The position numbers were made by a program, and so were the translations under genes. From CAYYJR01 sp964472305 (lineage in GTDB: Bacteria > Armatimonadota > Hebobacteria > CAIYQO01), in NCBI GenBank assembly GCA_964472305.1, contig CAYYJR010000005.1:1-64000 (forward strand): a stretch of 64,000 bases of DNA, read 5' to 3'. Under the pieces are notes generated by a model. That model saw only the letters and a list, made by a program, of their open reading frames with translations, made no database searches and was not told where the DNA came from. This document shows positions 17,192 to 26,185 of this stretch, piece after piece (within the stretch, counting starts at the first letter, position 1; each line of letters opens with the position of its first letter).

Positions 17192-17332
17192 GTGCATACC
17201 GGGGAGATCGGCGCTACCGGCGCCTACCGCTGCACGCACTGCGGGAACGAGATCACGCTGCACCATCCCGGACATGTACCGCCGTGTTCGGTGTGCGCGC
17301 ATACCGAGTGGAAACGCATCAGCGGGAAGTGA
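17192..17332 (+). CDS. 46-aa zinc-ribbon protein, YjzC-like pattern
   Basis: Short gene not otherwise covered. GTG start; product M-H-T-G-E-I-G-A-T-G-A-Y-R-C-T-H-C-G followed by N-E-I-T-L-H-H-P-G-H-V-P-P-C-S-V-C and T-E-W-K-R-I. The order TGE..sG.YrC..Cg..i.L..g...PPC..C...W is a common small zinc-ribbon pattern: four cysteines in two CxxC pairs (14/17 and 32/35). Its last 14 bases overlap the end of the PP2C gene on the opposite strand. No Shine-Dalgarno is evident, and the frame is open 13 codons further upstream with another C-G-S-C pair, so the 5' end is uncertain. Confidence 0.6.
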   Translation: MHTGEIGATGAYRCTHCGNEITLHHPGHVPPCSVCAHTEWKRISGK

Positions 17333-18608
17333 CGGGCGACGGCGCGGGTGTACGGCGCGGCGCGCGCGGGGTGGGGGTGCGTTCCGCCTGGATGAGCAGT
17401 GTCTGTAACTGGCGCACCAGGTTCTCCTCGGCTCCCAGCGCCTTGGCATGCGCGAGCATGCCACGCGCGCCCGCCAGGTCGCGCTGCTCGATGGCGGTTT
17501 TGGCGTCGTCCAACAGGCGCGACACCGTCTGCTTGGCCAGCTCCTGCAGGAAGGCGCGTCCGGTATCTTCGTTTTCGACCGCAATACCCTGATGAATGTC
17601 GCCGTATTTGTCCAGGTGCGGCTGCACTTCGTGCAGCATCAACACCGGGTCCGCGGTATCGGGCAGGCGTTCCGGTTGGATCATCGGCAAGCCGACCCAA
17701 TTGCGATACAGTCCGAGGCGGCTGTGCGCATCCACCGAGATGAAGTAGTGCGGATGATGGTAGCTCCAGCCGGCCAGCCCCAGCGCGATGACCAGGAGAC
17801 ACACCACGGTCAGGGTGATCGTCTGCAGCAGGGAAAGGTGCGGATGCTGGTGCGGATGGCCTGCCGGTTGTTCGATCAGTGGGCGCGGGCGGTGATAGGC
17901 GACCACGACCGCGGTGACGTTGTCCGGTCCACCCGCTTCCAGCGCCGCCTGCACCAGCGCGTCCGCCTTTTCCTGCGCGGTGTGCGGTGATTCGAGAATG
18001 GCGCGGAGTGTTTCGGGCGCGGCGGCGCCGCTCAGCCCGTCGGTGCAAAGCAGGATGAGGTCGCCCGGCTCCAGCGCCTGGCTGGCAATCTCCGGGGAGA
18101 TGTAATCGTCGCCGCCCACCACGCGGGTGATCTGGTGGCGCAACGGGTGAATGGCGGCCTCTTCCGGGGTGATGTCGCCGCGGTCCACCATCGTCTGCAC
18201 CAGCGAGTGATCGCGAGTCAACTGGGTGAATACCTCGCCGCGCAACAGGTAGAGCCGGCTGTCGCCGATGTGTGCGAAGTACAGTCGGTCGCCGTTAATG
18301 GTCGCCACCACCACCGTGGTGCCCATGCGATTGCGCGCATCCTGGGTGAGTGCCTGCGAGAGGATGGCGGTATTGGCATGCTGAATCGCCTGGTGCAGGA
18401 TGCCGGGAAGCTCGGTGGGGGCGGCGTGTGCGATGGCCTCCGCGTTTTGCACCACGGTGTCCAGCGCGAGGTGACAGGCGATTTCACCATGTTCGTGCCC
18501 GCCCATGCCGTCGGCCACGGCAAACACGGCAAACTCGCCTGAGGCGTAGAAGCCGTCTTCGTTGCCGGACCGCACGTAGCCGGGATGGGTGGCAGCACCC
18601 AGGTCCAT
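17319..18608 (-). CDS. PP2C-family Ser/Thr protein phosphatase, membrane-anchored
   Basis: 429 residues. The catalytic domain (1-240) has all PP2C metal motifs: N-E-D18-G, V-A-D33-G-M-G-G-H, C-T-D190-G-L and G-P-D229-N-V-T. A single transmembrane helix (about 260-281) leads to a 145-residue extracytoplasmic part with a Pro/Thr/Arg-rich end. This is the layout of Stp/PstP, which reverse Hanks-type kinase phosphorylation. ATG is 1 bp after the cmk stop (GGAGG 11 nt upstream), third gene of M50-cmk-PP2C. No Ser/Thr kinase is in the window; the FHA protein at 30735 could be a partner system component. Confidence 0.92.
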   Translation of the reverse strand: MDLGAATHPGYVRSGNEDGFYASGEFAVFAVADGMGGHEHGEIACHLALDTVVQNAEAIAHAAPTELPGILHQAIQHANTAILSQALTQDARNRMGTTVVVATINGDRLYFAHIGDSRLYLLRGEVFTQLTRDHSLVQTMVDRGDITPEEAAIHPLRHQITRVVGGDDYISPEIASQALEPGDLILLCTDGLSGAAAPETLRAILESPHTAQEKADALVQAALEAGGPDNVTAVVVAYHRPRPLIEQPAGHPHQHPHLSLLQTITLTVVCLLVIALGLAGWSYHHPHYFISVDAHSRLGLYRNWVGLPMIQPERLPDTADPVLMLHEVQPHLDKYGDIHQGIAVENEDTGRAFLQELAKQTVSRLLDDAKTAIEQRDLAGARGMLAHAKALGAEENLVRQLQTLLIQAERTPTPRAPRRTPAPSPVTSR

Positions 18609-18609
18609 A

Positions 18610-19353
18610 TTACTCGTGTCCTCCGTCGCACCCGGCGGCGTCAGCCAGCGCACGGCCGCGCAACCACGGTTGGGCGCGCCACGCGGCAATGATGCGCAGC
18701 AGGCAATCGACCACCTGCGCAAGGGTCAGGCCATCGGTATTGACATGCACCGCGTCCGGCGCGGCGCGCAACGGCGAAGCGGCGCGCTCTTCATCGCGCC
18801 GGTCGCGGGCGCGCACATCTTCCAGCACCTCAGCGAAGCCGCCGCCGGCGCCCGTCACCTTCAGTTCTTTCCAGCGCCGCCGCGCGCGCTCTTCGGCGGA
18901 AGCGGTGAGAAAGATTTTGATCTCCGCGTCAGGAAAGACCACGGTCTGAATATCGCGACCTTCCATGAGAATTCCACCCCGGCGGCCAAGTTCCTGCTGC
19001 TTGCGCACCAGGTGGGCGCGCAGTTCCGGGATGGTGGCAATCACCGAGGCGATTTGCGCCACGTCGGGACGGCGCAACGCCTCCGTGACATCCTCATTGC
19101 CGAGGAGGGTATGCACCTCGCCCGCGGCGTCGGTGAAGAAGCGCACGTCCAGCGATGCCGCGATGGCGATGAGGCGGTCGCGATCGAGGGCGGAGACGCC
19201 ATCGCGCAGCGCACACAACGCCACCGCGCGGTACATTGCGCCGCTGCTGATGAATTGCAGCCCCGCCTGCCGCGCGACCTGCATCGCCACCGTGCTCTTC
19301 CCCGAACCGGCGGGTCCGTCGATGGCAATAATCGGTTGCCGGGTCTCTGTCAT
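18610..19353 (-). CDS. cmk: cytidylate kinase
   Basis: Phosphorylates CMP and dCMP. 247 residues with the P-loop I-D-G-P-A-G-S-G-K-S-T (residues 11-21), ISSGAMYRAVALCAL (CMP-binding) and GGILMEGRDIQTVVFPDAEI; the D-R-R-D-E-E-R lid is present. The ATG overlaps the stop of the M50 protease gene (ATGA), so translation is coupled. Slightly longer than the usual 220-230 residues because of a C-terminal extension (about 30 residues ending in a small acidic/His tail). Confidence 0.95.
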   Translation of the reverse strand: MTETRQPIIAIDGPAGSGKSTVAMQVARQAGLQFISSGAMYRAVALCALRDGVSALDRDRLIAIAASLDVRFFTDAAGEVHTLLGNEDVTEALRRPDVAQIASVIATIPELRAHLVRKQQELGRRGGILMEGRDIQTVVFPDAEIKIFLTASAEERARRRWKELKVTGAGGGFAEVLEDVRARDRRDEERAASPLRAAPDAVHVNTDGLTLAQVVDCLLRIIAAWRAQPWLRGRALADAAGCDGGHE

Positions 19354-20033
19354 AGCGGGATGCCGCCGACCAGCAACTCGGTCATCCGGTATACGGCATT
19401 GATCGCCGGCATAAGAATTTGACCGAGAATTTTCGTATTGAAAACCAGGAAGAGGAACGCAATGCCCCACAGCGGGCTGTCGATGACCGGGCGCCAGGAC
19501 GGCGGCGCCAGGTAGCTCAATACGTGGTGGCCATCCAACGGGTAGACGGGCAACAGGTTGAACACGGCCAGGGAGGCATTGATGATCATGCCGGTGTAAC
19601 AGATCTTCACGAACGTCTGCAGGACAGGCAAATTCGAGGCGAACAGCACGAAGCCAATGTTCAGCAATGATGCCCACGCCAACATCTGCAGCAGATTGGA
19701 AATGGGGCCGACGATGGCCGTAATCATGCGGTCGCGCGCCGGGTGGCGGAAATTATACGGATTGAACGGCGACGCTTTGCCCCAGCCGAATCCGAGGCCG
19801 AACAACGCCGTGACGACGATCAGGATGGTGCCCATCGGATCGAGGTGCGCGAGCGGATTCAAGGTCACGCGCCCGTTCAAGCGCGGCGTATCGTCACCCA
19901 GCCGATCGGTGGTCCAGCAGTGGGCGAATTCGTGGATCGCCACCGAGAGCAAGACTATTGGGATGAAGATGAAGATGACATCGGGTTTGATATTGTGCAA
20001 AAAGTCCACGGGCAACTCCAGCAGCGGCTCCAC
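19350..20033 (-). CDS. site-2-type zinc metalloprotease (M50)
   Basis: 227 residues, polytopic. Zinc motif H34-E-F-A-H38 in the first transmembrane region and N-L-L-P-V-Y-P-L-D167-G near the C-terminus, as in short M50 family proteases lacking PDZ. Such enzymes cut within membranes, but the substrate here is unknown. Start is a GTG (20033) without a strong ribosome site; an extended -10 promoter lies 45 bp upstream. First gene of the M50-cmk-PP2C operon. Confidence 0.93.
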   Translation of the reverse strand: MEPLLELPVDFLHNIKPDVIFIFIPIVLLSVAIHEFAHCWTTDRLGDDTPRLNGRVTLNPLAHLDPMGTILIVVTALFGLGFGWGKASPFNPYNFRHPARDRMITAIVGPISNLLQMLAWASLLNIGFVLFASNLPVLQTFVKICYTGMIINASLAVFNLLPVYPLDGHHVLSYLAPPSWRPVIDSPLWGIAFLFLVFNTKILGQILMPAINAVYRMTELLVGGIPL

Positions 20034-20077
20034 GGATGAGACTTGGTCATCTCCAGGATAACCCCGCGTCGCGCCTT

Positions 20078-20086
20078 ATTATACCA
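20078..20086 (-). promoter_or_regulatory. extended -10 promoter of the M50-cmk-PP2C operon
   Basis: TGGTATAAT on the minus strand is a perfect TGnTATAAT element about 45 bp before the GTG start. No -35 match, which extended -10 promoters do not require. Confidence 0.6.
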
Positions 20087-20195
20087 GACCGCGCTGCCCG
20101 CGTCAGCCAGGGCGAACATGCCCCGCTTTTCGCCGCGCCGGCGGCGACGATTTCGCACGACCTGCCGGAATTTCGAATCGCGACACGGCAATTCC

Positions 20196-20204
20196 TGGTA
20201 TACT
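20196..20204 (+). promoter_or_regulatory. extended -10 promoter of ridA-ispH
   Basis: TGGTATACT (TGn plus five of six -10 positions), 37 bp before the ridA ATG. It points away from the similar element at 20078-20086, giving a divergent pair. Confidence 0.55.
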
Positions 20205-20241
20205 GGGGAACGGCTGTATTCTGCGCGATGGAGGCTTCAAT

Positions 20242-20709
20242 ATGGCATTACAACGCATTGCGGAACTCGGACTGGAATTGCCGGCGGCACCCAGGCCGCT
20301 CGGGGTATATGTGCCGGCCGTGCAAAGCGGCAACCTGCTCTTCCTTAGCGGGCAGCTTCCGCTGGTAGACGGGAAGCTGCCGGGAGCGTATACCGGCAAG
20401 CTGGGGGACAGCGTCACCATCGAGGCGGGGCAGGCGGCGGCGCGGCAGGCGCTGTTGAATGCGTTGGCCATCATTCACGACGCGGTCGGCCTCGATCACG
20501 TGGCCCGGGTGGTGCGGTTGGCGGGGCACGTCAATTCGGCGCCGGACTTCCTGCAACAGCCGCAGGTGCTCAACGCCGCTTCCGAATTGTTGGGAATTGT
20601 CTTCGGTACGGTCGGCGCCCATGCGCGATTGGCGCTGGGCGCGGCGGCGCTGCCGTTGGACGCCTGTCTCGAAATCGAGTTGATCGTGGAAGTCACGGCG
20701 GCAGGGTGA
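20242..20709 (+). CDS. RidA/YjgF-family protein (TdcF-like)
   Basis: 155 residues, ATG 7 nt after GGAGG. The chorismate-mutase-like fold signature is visible: G-V-Y-V-P-A-V-Q-S-G-N-L-L-F-L-S-G-Q-L-P, then A-A-R-Q-A-L-L-N-A-L-A-I, and the C-terminal L-P-L-D-A-C-L-E-I-E-L-I-V. In RidA the catalytic Arg lies in a G-N...RaCv motif; here that position reads G-A-H-A-R-L-A-L-G-A, a form seen in the longer RidA subfamilies. Deaminase activity on 2-aminoacrylate is therefore not certain. Co-transcribed with ispH 4 bp downstream. Confidence 0.88.
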   Translation: MALQRIAELGLELPAAPRPLGVYVPAVQSGNLLFLSGQLPLVDGKLPGAYTGKLGDSVTIEAGQAAARQALLNALAIIHDAVGLDHVARVVRLAGHVNSAPDFLQQPQVLNAASELLGIVFGTVGAHARLALGAAALPLDACLEIELIVEVTAAG

Positions 20710-20713
20710 ACTG

Positions 20714-21553
20714 ATGGAGATCGTGCTGGCCGAAGTGTATGGTTTTTGTTTCGGCGTGCGCCGGGCGATTGAACAGGCTGAAGCGGCACTGCGCAACGGG
20801 CGCGCGGTGAACACGCTGGGCCCGCTGGTGCATAATTCGCAGGAGACGCGCCGTCTCGACGCCGCGGGCATTCATCCGGTGGAGCAGTTGGACGAGGTGC
20901 ACGGCGATACCGTGGTGGTGCGCGCGCATGGCGCGCGGCCGGAAACCTTCGCCACGCTGGCGGAGCGCGGCCTGCACATCGTCGATGCCACCTGTCCCTT
21001 TGTGAAAAAGTCGCAGCGCATTGCGCGTGAATTCACCCGGCAGGGCTTGACCCTGGTGATCGTCGGACATCCCAATCATCCGGAAGTGCAAAGCATCCTC
21101 GGCTACGTCTCGACGCCGGCATACATTATCACCCATCCGCATGAGGTCAATATGCTGCCCGACGACATCACCCCGGGCGTGATTGCGCAGACCACCGTCA
21201 ACGAACACACTTTTCGCGAGGTGGTGGAACTGCTGCGCGCGCGGTATGCCGGCTGCACGGTGGAGAACACCGTGTGCCTGGCCACGCGTGAACGCCAGGA
21301 GGCCGCGCGGCGGTTGGCGGAGCAGGTCGATGCCATTTATGTCATCGGCGGTCGCCACAGCTCCAACACGAACCGCCTGATGGAGATCTGCCAGCACGTG
21401 TGCCCGCGCACCGAATTGATCGAAACAGCGGACGAGATCAATCCACGCGACCTGCACGGCCTGACGCGCGTCGGCGTGACCGCGGGGGCATCCACCCCGG
21501 CCTGGTTGATCGAGCAAGTGGTGGCGCGGTTGCGGGCGCTGGGCGACCAGTAA
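20714..21553 (+). CDS. ispH: 4-hydroxy-3-methylbut-2-enyl diphosphate reductase
   Basis: Last step of the MEP isoprenoid pathway; a 4Fe-4S enzyme making IPP and DMAPP. 279 residues, normal length. The three cluster cysteines are C12 (GFCFGV), C94 (DATCPFV) and C188 (NTVCLATRERQ). The substrate residues H40 (GPLVHN), H72 (VRAHG), the TTVNEH segment (160-165) and GGRHSSNTNRL are present. Starts 4 bp after ridA. Two T runs at 21673-21689 after a weak hairpin could end the transcript. Confidence 0.97.
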   Translation: MEIVLAEVYGFCFGVRRAIEQAEAALRNGRAVNTLGPLVHNSQETRRLDAAGIHPVEQLDEVHGDTVVVRAHGARPETFATLAERGLHIVDATCPFVKKSQRIAREFTRQGLTLVIVGHPNHPEVQSILGYVSTPAYIITHPHEVNMLPDDITPGVIAQTTVNEHTFREVVELLRARYAGCTVENTVCLATRERQEAARRLAEQVDAIYVIGGRHSSNTNRLMEICQHVCPRTELIETADEINPRDLHGLTRVGVTAGASTPAWLIEQVVARLRALGDQ

Positions 21554-21558
21554 ATCCG

Positions 21559-21681
21559 GTGTCCGCTCTTGTGTCGATCCAGGAAGCAGTGCAATCCATC
21601 ATCCGCTCCCGCTCGCCCGTCCCGTATCTACTCACGGTTGAATCCCTGCTGTTCAGGACAGACATCCCCCAATTTTTTTAA
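21559..21681 (+). CDS. possible 40-aa ORF after ispH
   Basis: A GTG five bases after the ispH stop opens 40 codons with GC-rich third positions (S-A-L-V-S-I-Q-E-A-V-Q-S-I-I-R-S-R-S ... L-L-T-V-E-S-L-L-F) ending at a TAA in the T-rich stretch. No ribosome site and no homologue recognised. It could be a small peptide, a gene remnant or chance. Confidence 0.25.
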   Translation: MSALVSIQEAVQSIIRSRSPVPYLLTVESLLFRTDIPQFF

Positions 21682-21797
21682 TTTTTTTTGCAAGCCAACG
21701 TTAAATAGAGGAGGAATATAAGCGTTTACAGCGAAAAAGACTTGTATATGACTCCCATGCTCACTGGAAATTCCGCGCTCGCGGAGGGAGGTTTCGT

Positions 21798-23264
21798 ATG
21801 CGGCGTGCAACAGGACTGTTCGCAATTCTACTCCTGATACTCTTAACCATCTTCGTTGCCGGATGCAGTAGCCGCGCACCACAATCACCGTCGCGCGGCG
21901 CCAGCCTGACAATGCGCATTCACTGGCCGACGGCGACGCGCCTGATCCCCGCCACCGCTCGCAGCATCACCGTCACGATTTCAGTCGGCACGTTCTACAC
22001 CAGTGCGCGTACCGTGAATCGCGTCCCCGGGAATCCGGTTTCGACCGTCACGTTCGTTGGAGTTCCCGAAGGCAGCGTCACCATTACCATCACCGCTTTC
22101 CCGGAATATGATGGCGCCGGCATTCCGCAATCCACCGGCACACGGAAACTCTCCGTGCTTCCCGGCGAACAGATAGAGTTCGCTGTTACCCTGGATAGCA
22201 CCATAACCCAGGTGGTCCCCTCGTTGGAAGCGCAAGCACTGGCGCTCAACCGCACGTTGACATTAACCGTGACGACGATGAACGATCAAGGCGAGATTGT
22301 GCTGGTCGATCAGAACGCTGTCGTCTGGACATCATCGAACCCCGCGATTGCGGCGGTCGATGCCAATACCGGTCAGGTGACCGCGCTGAACATCGGCACC
22401 GCTACGATCACCGGCAGGGAAACCGGCTCGCGTTTGACCTGCACCGTTACCATTACTGTGGTGGATGTCGCCGTGCCCGGCGTCGCGGTTGGAGAAATAA
22501 AGACCAACCCGGTCGACGTAAATGCGATGGTCTGGGTACCCGCCAGTTCATTCCTCATGGGCAGCCCGGATGCCGAGGGTAACGCGGATGAGCATCCCCA
22601 GCACACAGTAACGCTGGATGGATTCTGGATTTATAAATATGAAGTGACGGTGGGGCAGTATCGCGCATTTTGCCTGGCCACCGGCACGCCGTTCCCGGCG
22701 ACGGCGCCCCCGTGGGGGTGGCATGACGATCAGCCGATGGTCAACGTGAGTTGGACTGACGCCGCCGCCTTCGCCTATTGGGTCGGCGGACGGTTACCCT
22801 CCGAGGCGGAATGGCAATTGGCGGCGCGCGGTACCGGCAGCTTACGCTATCCCTGGGGTGACGTCTGGGATGTGGAAAAGTGCAACAACTATAACGATAC
22901 CAATGTGGCCGGCGGCGGCGCAGGTGCATTGCGCCCGGCGCCTGACGGCAGCTATACCGGAGATGCCAGTCCCTACGGCGTGATGGATATGGCGGGGAAC
23001 GTGCGCGAGTGGTGCATGGATTGGTATAGTGCGAATTATTATACCTCTTCGCCCACCTCCAACCCGTCTGGCGCCGTGACCGGAACCGAGCGAGTCATCA
23101 CGGGCGGCAGTTTCAGCGGGAGCGCGAGCGAGTTGTTCCGCGGCGCTTCTCGGGGGAGTGCGCTCCCCACTTCGACTTCTGTAGAGTGCGGTTTCCGTTG
23201 TGTGATCGCACCGCCGGGCAATCCCACGAATGATTACTGGGAAAGCACGGTTACCATTGAATAA
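21798..23264 (+). CDS. FGE/SUMF1-domain lipoprotein 1
   Basis: 488 residues, ATG 6 nt after GGGAGG. Lipobox V-A-G-C23. N-terminal beta domain (about 35-150, begins T-M-R-I-H-W-P-T-A-T-R-L-I-P), Big_2 Ig-like domain (about 155-240: W-T-S-S-N-P-A-I-A-A-V-D-A-N-T-G) and FGE-sulfatase domain (about 245-478: N-A-M-V-W-V-P-A-S-S-F-L-M-G-S, G-R-L-P-S-E-A-E-W-Q-L-A-A-R-G, M-D-M-A-G-N-V-R-E-W-C). The catalytic C-x4-C of true formylglycine-generating enzymes is missing: the site reads G-G-S-F-S-G-S-A-S-E-L-F. So it is probably a surface-exposed binding protein, not an oxidase. First of five tandem paralogues. Confidence 0.9.
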   Translation: MRRATGLFAILLLILLTIFVAGCSSRAPQSPSRGASLTMRIHWPTATRLIPATARSITVTISVGTFYTSARTVNRVPGNPVSTVTFVGVPEGSVTITITAFPEYDGAGIPQSTGTRKLSVLPGEQIEFAVTLDSTITQVVPSLEAQALALNRTLTLTVTTMNDQGEIVLVDQNAVVWTSSNPAIAAVDANTGQVTALNIGTATITGRETGSRLTCTVTITVVDVAVPGVAVGEIKTNPVDVNAMVWVPASSFLMGSPDAEGNADEHPQHTVTLDGFWIYKYEVTVGQYRAFCLATGTPFPATAPPWGWHDDQPMVNVSWTDAAAFAYWVGGRLPSEAEWQLAARGTGSLRYPWGDVWDVEKCNNYNDTNVAGGGAGALRPAPDGSYTGDASPYGVMDMAGNVREWCMDWYSANYYTSSPTSNPSGAVTGTERVITGGSFSGSASELFRGASRGSALPTSTSVECGFRCVIAPPGNPTNDYWESTVTIE

Positions 23265-23286
23265 AATGATAAATGGAGAATAAGTC

Positions 23287-24711
23287 ATGCGCCGATTCAC
23301 TCTTATGATGCTGGCCGTGTTGGCCATCACCGCAATGCTGACCGGTTGCGGCGGCGGCGGGGAAAACAAGCTTCAACCCCAGCGCAATGTCAGCGCCACC
23401 ATCACCATCAAGTGGCCGGCACGCAGCCGTCTGATTCCCGCGGCGGCGAACAGCGTGAAAGTGGTCGCGTATAACCTGAGTGGGTTCACCGCGCCGCGTG
23501 TATTGAACCGTCCCACCGAGGGCGGGCTGTCCACCGCCACCTTCGACCGCTTGCCCGCGGGCTGGATCTATTTTAACGCTGATGCCTTCCCGCAGACGGA
23601 TGCCGGCGGAGTGGCACAGGCGACCGCGACAGGCAGTTATAACGGCGCGGCCGGCAGTCATATCAATATCACGCTCACCATGGCCAGCACCATCACCCAG
23701 GTGGTGGTGGCGCCGAACAACGCGATTGTCGATATCGACGGTACGCTGCCGATTACCGCCACCCCGAAAAACGCGTCAGATGAAATCGTGCTGGTCGCGC
23801 CCGGCAATATCACCTTCAGTTCGGGGAGTTCTTCGGTGGTGACGGTCGATCCCAGCACCGGCGTGGCGACGGGCGTGCGTTCCGCCGGCACGACGATCAC
23901 CGCCACGGAGAGCGATTCCGGCATTTCCGGCAGTGCGAATATCACCGGCGCCTTCCCGCCCGGCACCTTCGCCGGCGAACAGCGTACCAATCCGGTCGAT
24001 GGCGCGACCATGGTCTGGGTGCCGGCCGGCGATTTCCTCATGGGTGAATACACCGGGAATGCCGACATCTATCCGCTGCACACGGTGGCACTCGATGGCT
24101 TCTGGATGTACAAGCACGAAGTGACCTATGACCGGTATCTGGCATTCTGCACTGACACCGCGCGCGCGATGCCGGCGGCGCCGGCATGGGGCTGGCTGTC
24201 GAATCACCCCATCGTCAATGTCAGTTGGGATGATGCTAAAGCGTATGCCGATTGGTCGGCATTGACGTTGCCGACGGAAGCACAGTGGGAAAAAGCGGCG
24301 CGCGGCACCAGCGGACAACAATATCCCTGGGCCGGCGTGTGGAACGCGGCGAACTGTAACAACAACAATACGCAAACCACCACCGTCGGCTTCTACCCGA
24401 CCGGCGTCAGTCCCTATGGCGCGCTGGACATCGCGGGCAACGTCGAGGAATGGTGCGCGGACTGGTACAGCGCCACCTATTATTACCTGTCACCGACCAC
24501 CAATCCCACCGGCCCAACCACGGGCACGGCGCGCGTGGTGCGCGGCGGCGATTGGGGTGGGGTTGATCCGACCCTGTTCCTCACTACGACTCGGGCTTTC
24601 GCAACTCCGACCACCAGCGCGGACACCCTCGGCTTCCGCTGTGCGGTAGCCGCGCGTGACGCGTTGCTGGATAACAGCAACGTGCTGGACGGCACCATCA
24701 CCATTAATTAA
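23287..24711 (+). CDS. FGE/SUMF1-domain lipoprotein 2
   Basis: 474 residues, 22 bp after paralogue 1, ATG after GGAG. Lipobox L-T-G-C. Same three domains; the N-terminal domain has I-K-W-P-A-R-S-R-L-I-P-A-A-A-N-S-V-K-V and L-N-R-P-T-E-G-G-L-S-T-A-T-F-D-R-L. FGE core D-G-A-T-M-V-W-V-P-A-G-D-F-L-M-G and L-P-T-E-A-Q-W-E-K-A-A-R-G. The active-site region reads G-G-D-W-G-G-V-D-P-T-L-F with no cysteine pair. The N-terminal and Big_2 halves share long near-identical DNA blocks with paralogue 3 (from about 23441 and 24897), so these two separated recently or exchanged sequence. Confidence 0.9.
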   Translation: MRRFTLMMLAVLAITAMLTGCGGGGENKLQPQRNVSATITIKWPARSRLIPAAANSVKVVAYNLSGFTAPRVLNRPTEGGLSTATFDRLPAGWIYFNADAFPQTDAGGVAQATATGSYNGAAGSHINITLTMASTITQVVVAPNNAIVDIDGTLPITATPKNASDEIVLVAPGNITFSSGSSSVVTVDPSTGVATGVRSAGTTITATESDSGISGSANITGAFPPGTFAGEQRTNPVDGATMVWVPAGDFLMGEYTGNADIYPLHTVALDGFWMYKHEVTYDRYLAFCTDTARAMPAAPAWGWLSNHPIVNVSWDDAKAYADWSALTLPTEAQWEKAARGTSGQQYPWAGVWNAANCNNNNTQTTTVGFYPTGVSPYGALDIAGNVEEWCADWYSATYYYLSPTTNPTGPTTGTARVVRGGDWGGVDPTLFLTTTRAFATPTTSADTLGFRCAVAARDALLDNSNVLDGTITIN

Positions 24712-24720
24712 GGAAGGGAG

Positions 24721-26175
24721 ATGCCGATGACATCCCGATGTTATTGGCTCATGCTACTGGCAACCGTCGCCGCCGCCTTGCTCGCAGGCTGCGGCGGCGG
24801 AGGTCGGGCACCGCAGGGACGCACGGCCGCGGCGACAATCACCGTCAAATGGCCAGCGCGGGGCCGACTCATCCCCGTTGCCGCCAACAGCGTGAAGGTG
24901 GTCGCCTACAATTTGAGCGGCTTTTCCGCGCCGCGTGTGCTGAACCGTCCCACCGAGGGCGGACTCTCCACCGCGACTTTCGACCGCTTGCCCGCCGGCA
25001 TGCTGTATTTCGCTGCTGATGCTTATCCGCAGACGGATGCCGGCGGAGTGGCACAGGCGACCGCCACCGCGAGCACGAATGCCGTCGCCGGCAGTCATCT
25101 CGATATTACCATGACCTTGGCCAGCACCATCACCCAGGTGGTGGTGGCGCCGAACAACGCGACGGTCGATATCGACGGCGCGCTGCCCATCACCGCCACC
25201 CCGAAGAACGCGGCGGACGAGGTCGTGCTGGTGGCACCCGGCAACATCACCTTCAGTTCGGCCAGTCCCTCGGTCGTGATAGTCGATCCCAGCACCGGCG
25301 TGGCGACGGGCGTGCGTTCCGCTTCCACGACCATCACCGCGACGGAAAGCGAATCCGGCCTCTCCGGCAGCGTCAATGTCACCGGCGCCTTCCCGCCCGG
25401 CACCTTCGCCGGCGAGGAACGCACCAACCCGGCTGATGGCGCCACCATGGTCTGGGTGCCGGCGGGAAATTTCCTGATGGGTGGCGCTGATGGCAATTTT
25501 GCGACGAAACCGTTGCATACCGTTGCACTTGATGGATACTGGATTTATAAATATGAGGTGACATACGAGCAGTACCAGGCATTCTGCACAGCGGCATCGC
25601 GCGTCATGCCAGCAGCGCCATCCTGGGGTTGGCTGGCGAATCATCCAATTGTCAACGTTACCTGGAATGATGCCACCGCTTATGCGGATTGGATGGGAGT
25701 CAAATTACCGACGGAAGCGCAGTGGGAAAAGGCAGCACGTGGCGCCGATGGTCGTCGATTCCCCTGGGGTGATACCTGGGATAGTGAAAAATGCAATAAT
25801 ATAGATGATACTAGTACTATTGAAACAAGGATGGAGACTTCGCAAGTTGGAAGCTATCCCGCCGGTGCAAGCCCGTACGGTGCGATGGATATGCTTGGGA
25901 ATGTTTATGAGTTCTGTTCGGATTGGTATCAGGCAAATTATTATTTGTCCCCGTCTTCAAATCCGACCGGACCAACCACCGGCACGAGTAAAGTTATGCG
26001 CAGTACTGCTTATTATGATAATCCAACCTTCTTGCAATATTTCTATTGTTATTCACGTCGTGATGTCACCACCGATAATTACGGGGATAGTCTTGGCTTC
26101 CGCTGTGCGGTGGCCGCGCGCGATGCGGTGTTGGATAACAGCAGCGTGACGGATGGCACCATTACCATTCAATAG
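24721..26175 (+). CDS. FGE/SUMF1-domain lipoprotein 3
   Basis: 484 residues; GGAAGGGAG precedes the ATG at 24721, with a second ATG 6 nt on. Lipobox L-A-G-C. The gene is a mosaic: up to about 25480 it is GC-rich and nearly identical to paralogue 2, whereas the FGE half (25480-26100) is much more AT-rich with TAT/GAT/AAT codons. The C-terminal segment reads S-T-A-Y-Y-D-N-P-T-F-L-Q-Y-F-Y-C-Y, unusually rich in Tyr/Asp/Asn, and lacks C-x4-C. Conserved GFRC ending. Ligand binding by the lectin-like fold is inferred. Confidence 0.9.
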   Translation: MPMTSRCYWLMLLATVAAALLAGCGGGGRAPQGRTAAATITVKWPARGRLIPVAANSVKVVAYNLSGFSAPRVLNRPTEGGLSTATFDRLPAGMLYFAADAYPQTDAGGVAQATATASTNAVAGSHLDITMTLASTITQVVVAPNNATVDIDGALPITATPKNAADEVVLVAPGNITFSSASPSVVIVDPSTGVATGVRSASTTITATESESGLSGSVNVTGAFPPGTFAGEERTNPADGATMVWVPAGNFLMGGADGNFATKPLHTVALDGYWIYKYEVTYEQYQAFCTAASRVMPAAPSWGWLANHPIVNVTWNDATAYADWMGVKLPTEAQWEKAARGADGRRFPWGDTWDSEKCNNIDDTSTIETRMETSQVGSYPAGASPYGAMDMLGNVYEFCSDWYQANYYLSPSSNPTGPTTGTSKVMRSTAYYDNPTFLQYFYCYSRRDVTTDNYGDSLGFRCAVAARDAVLDNSSVTDGTITIQ

Positions 26176-26185
26176 GAGAGCGAGT

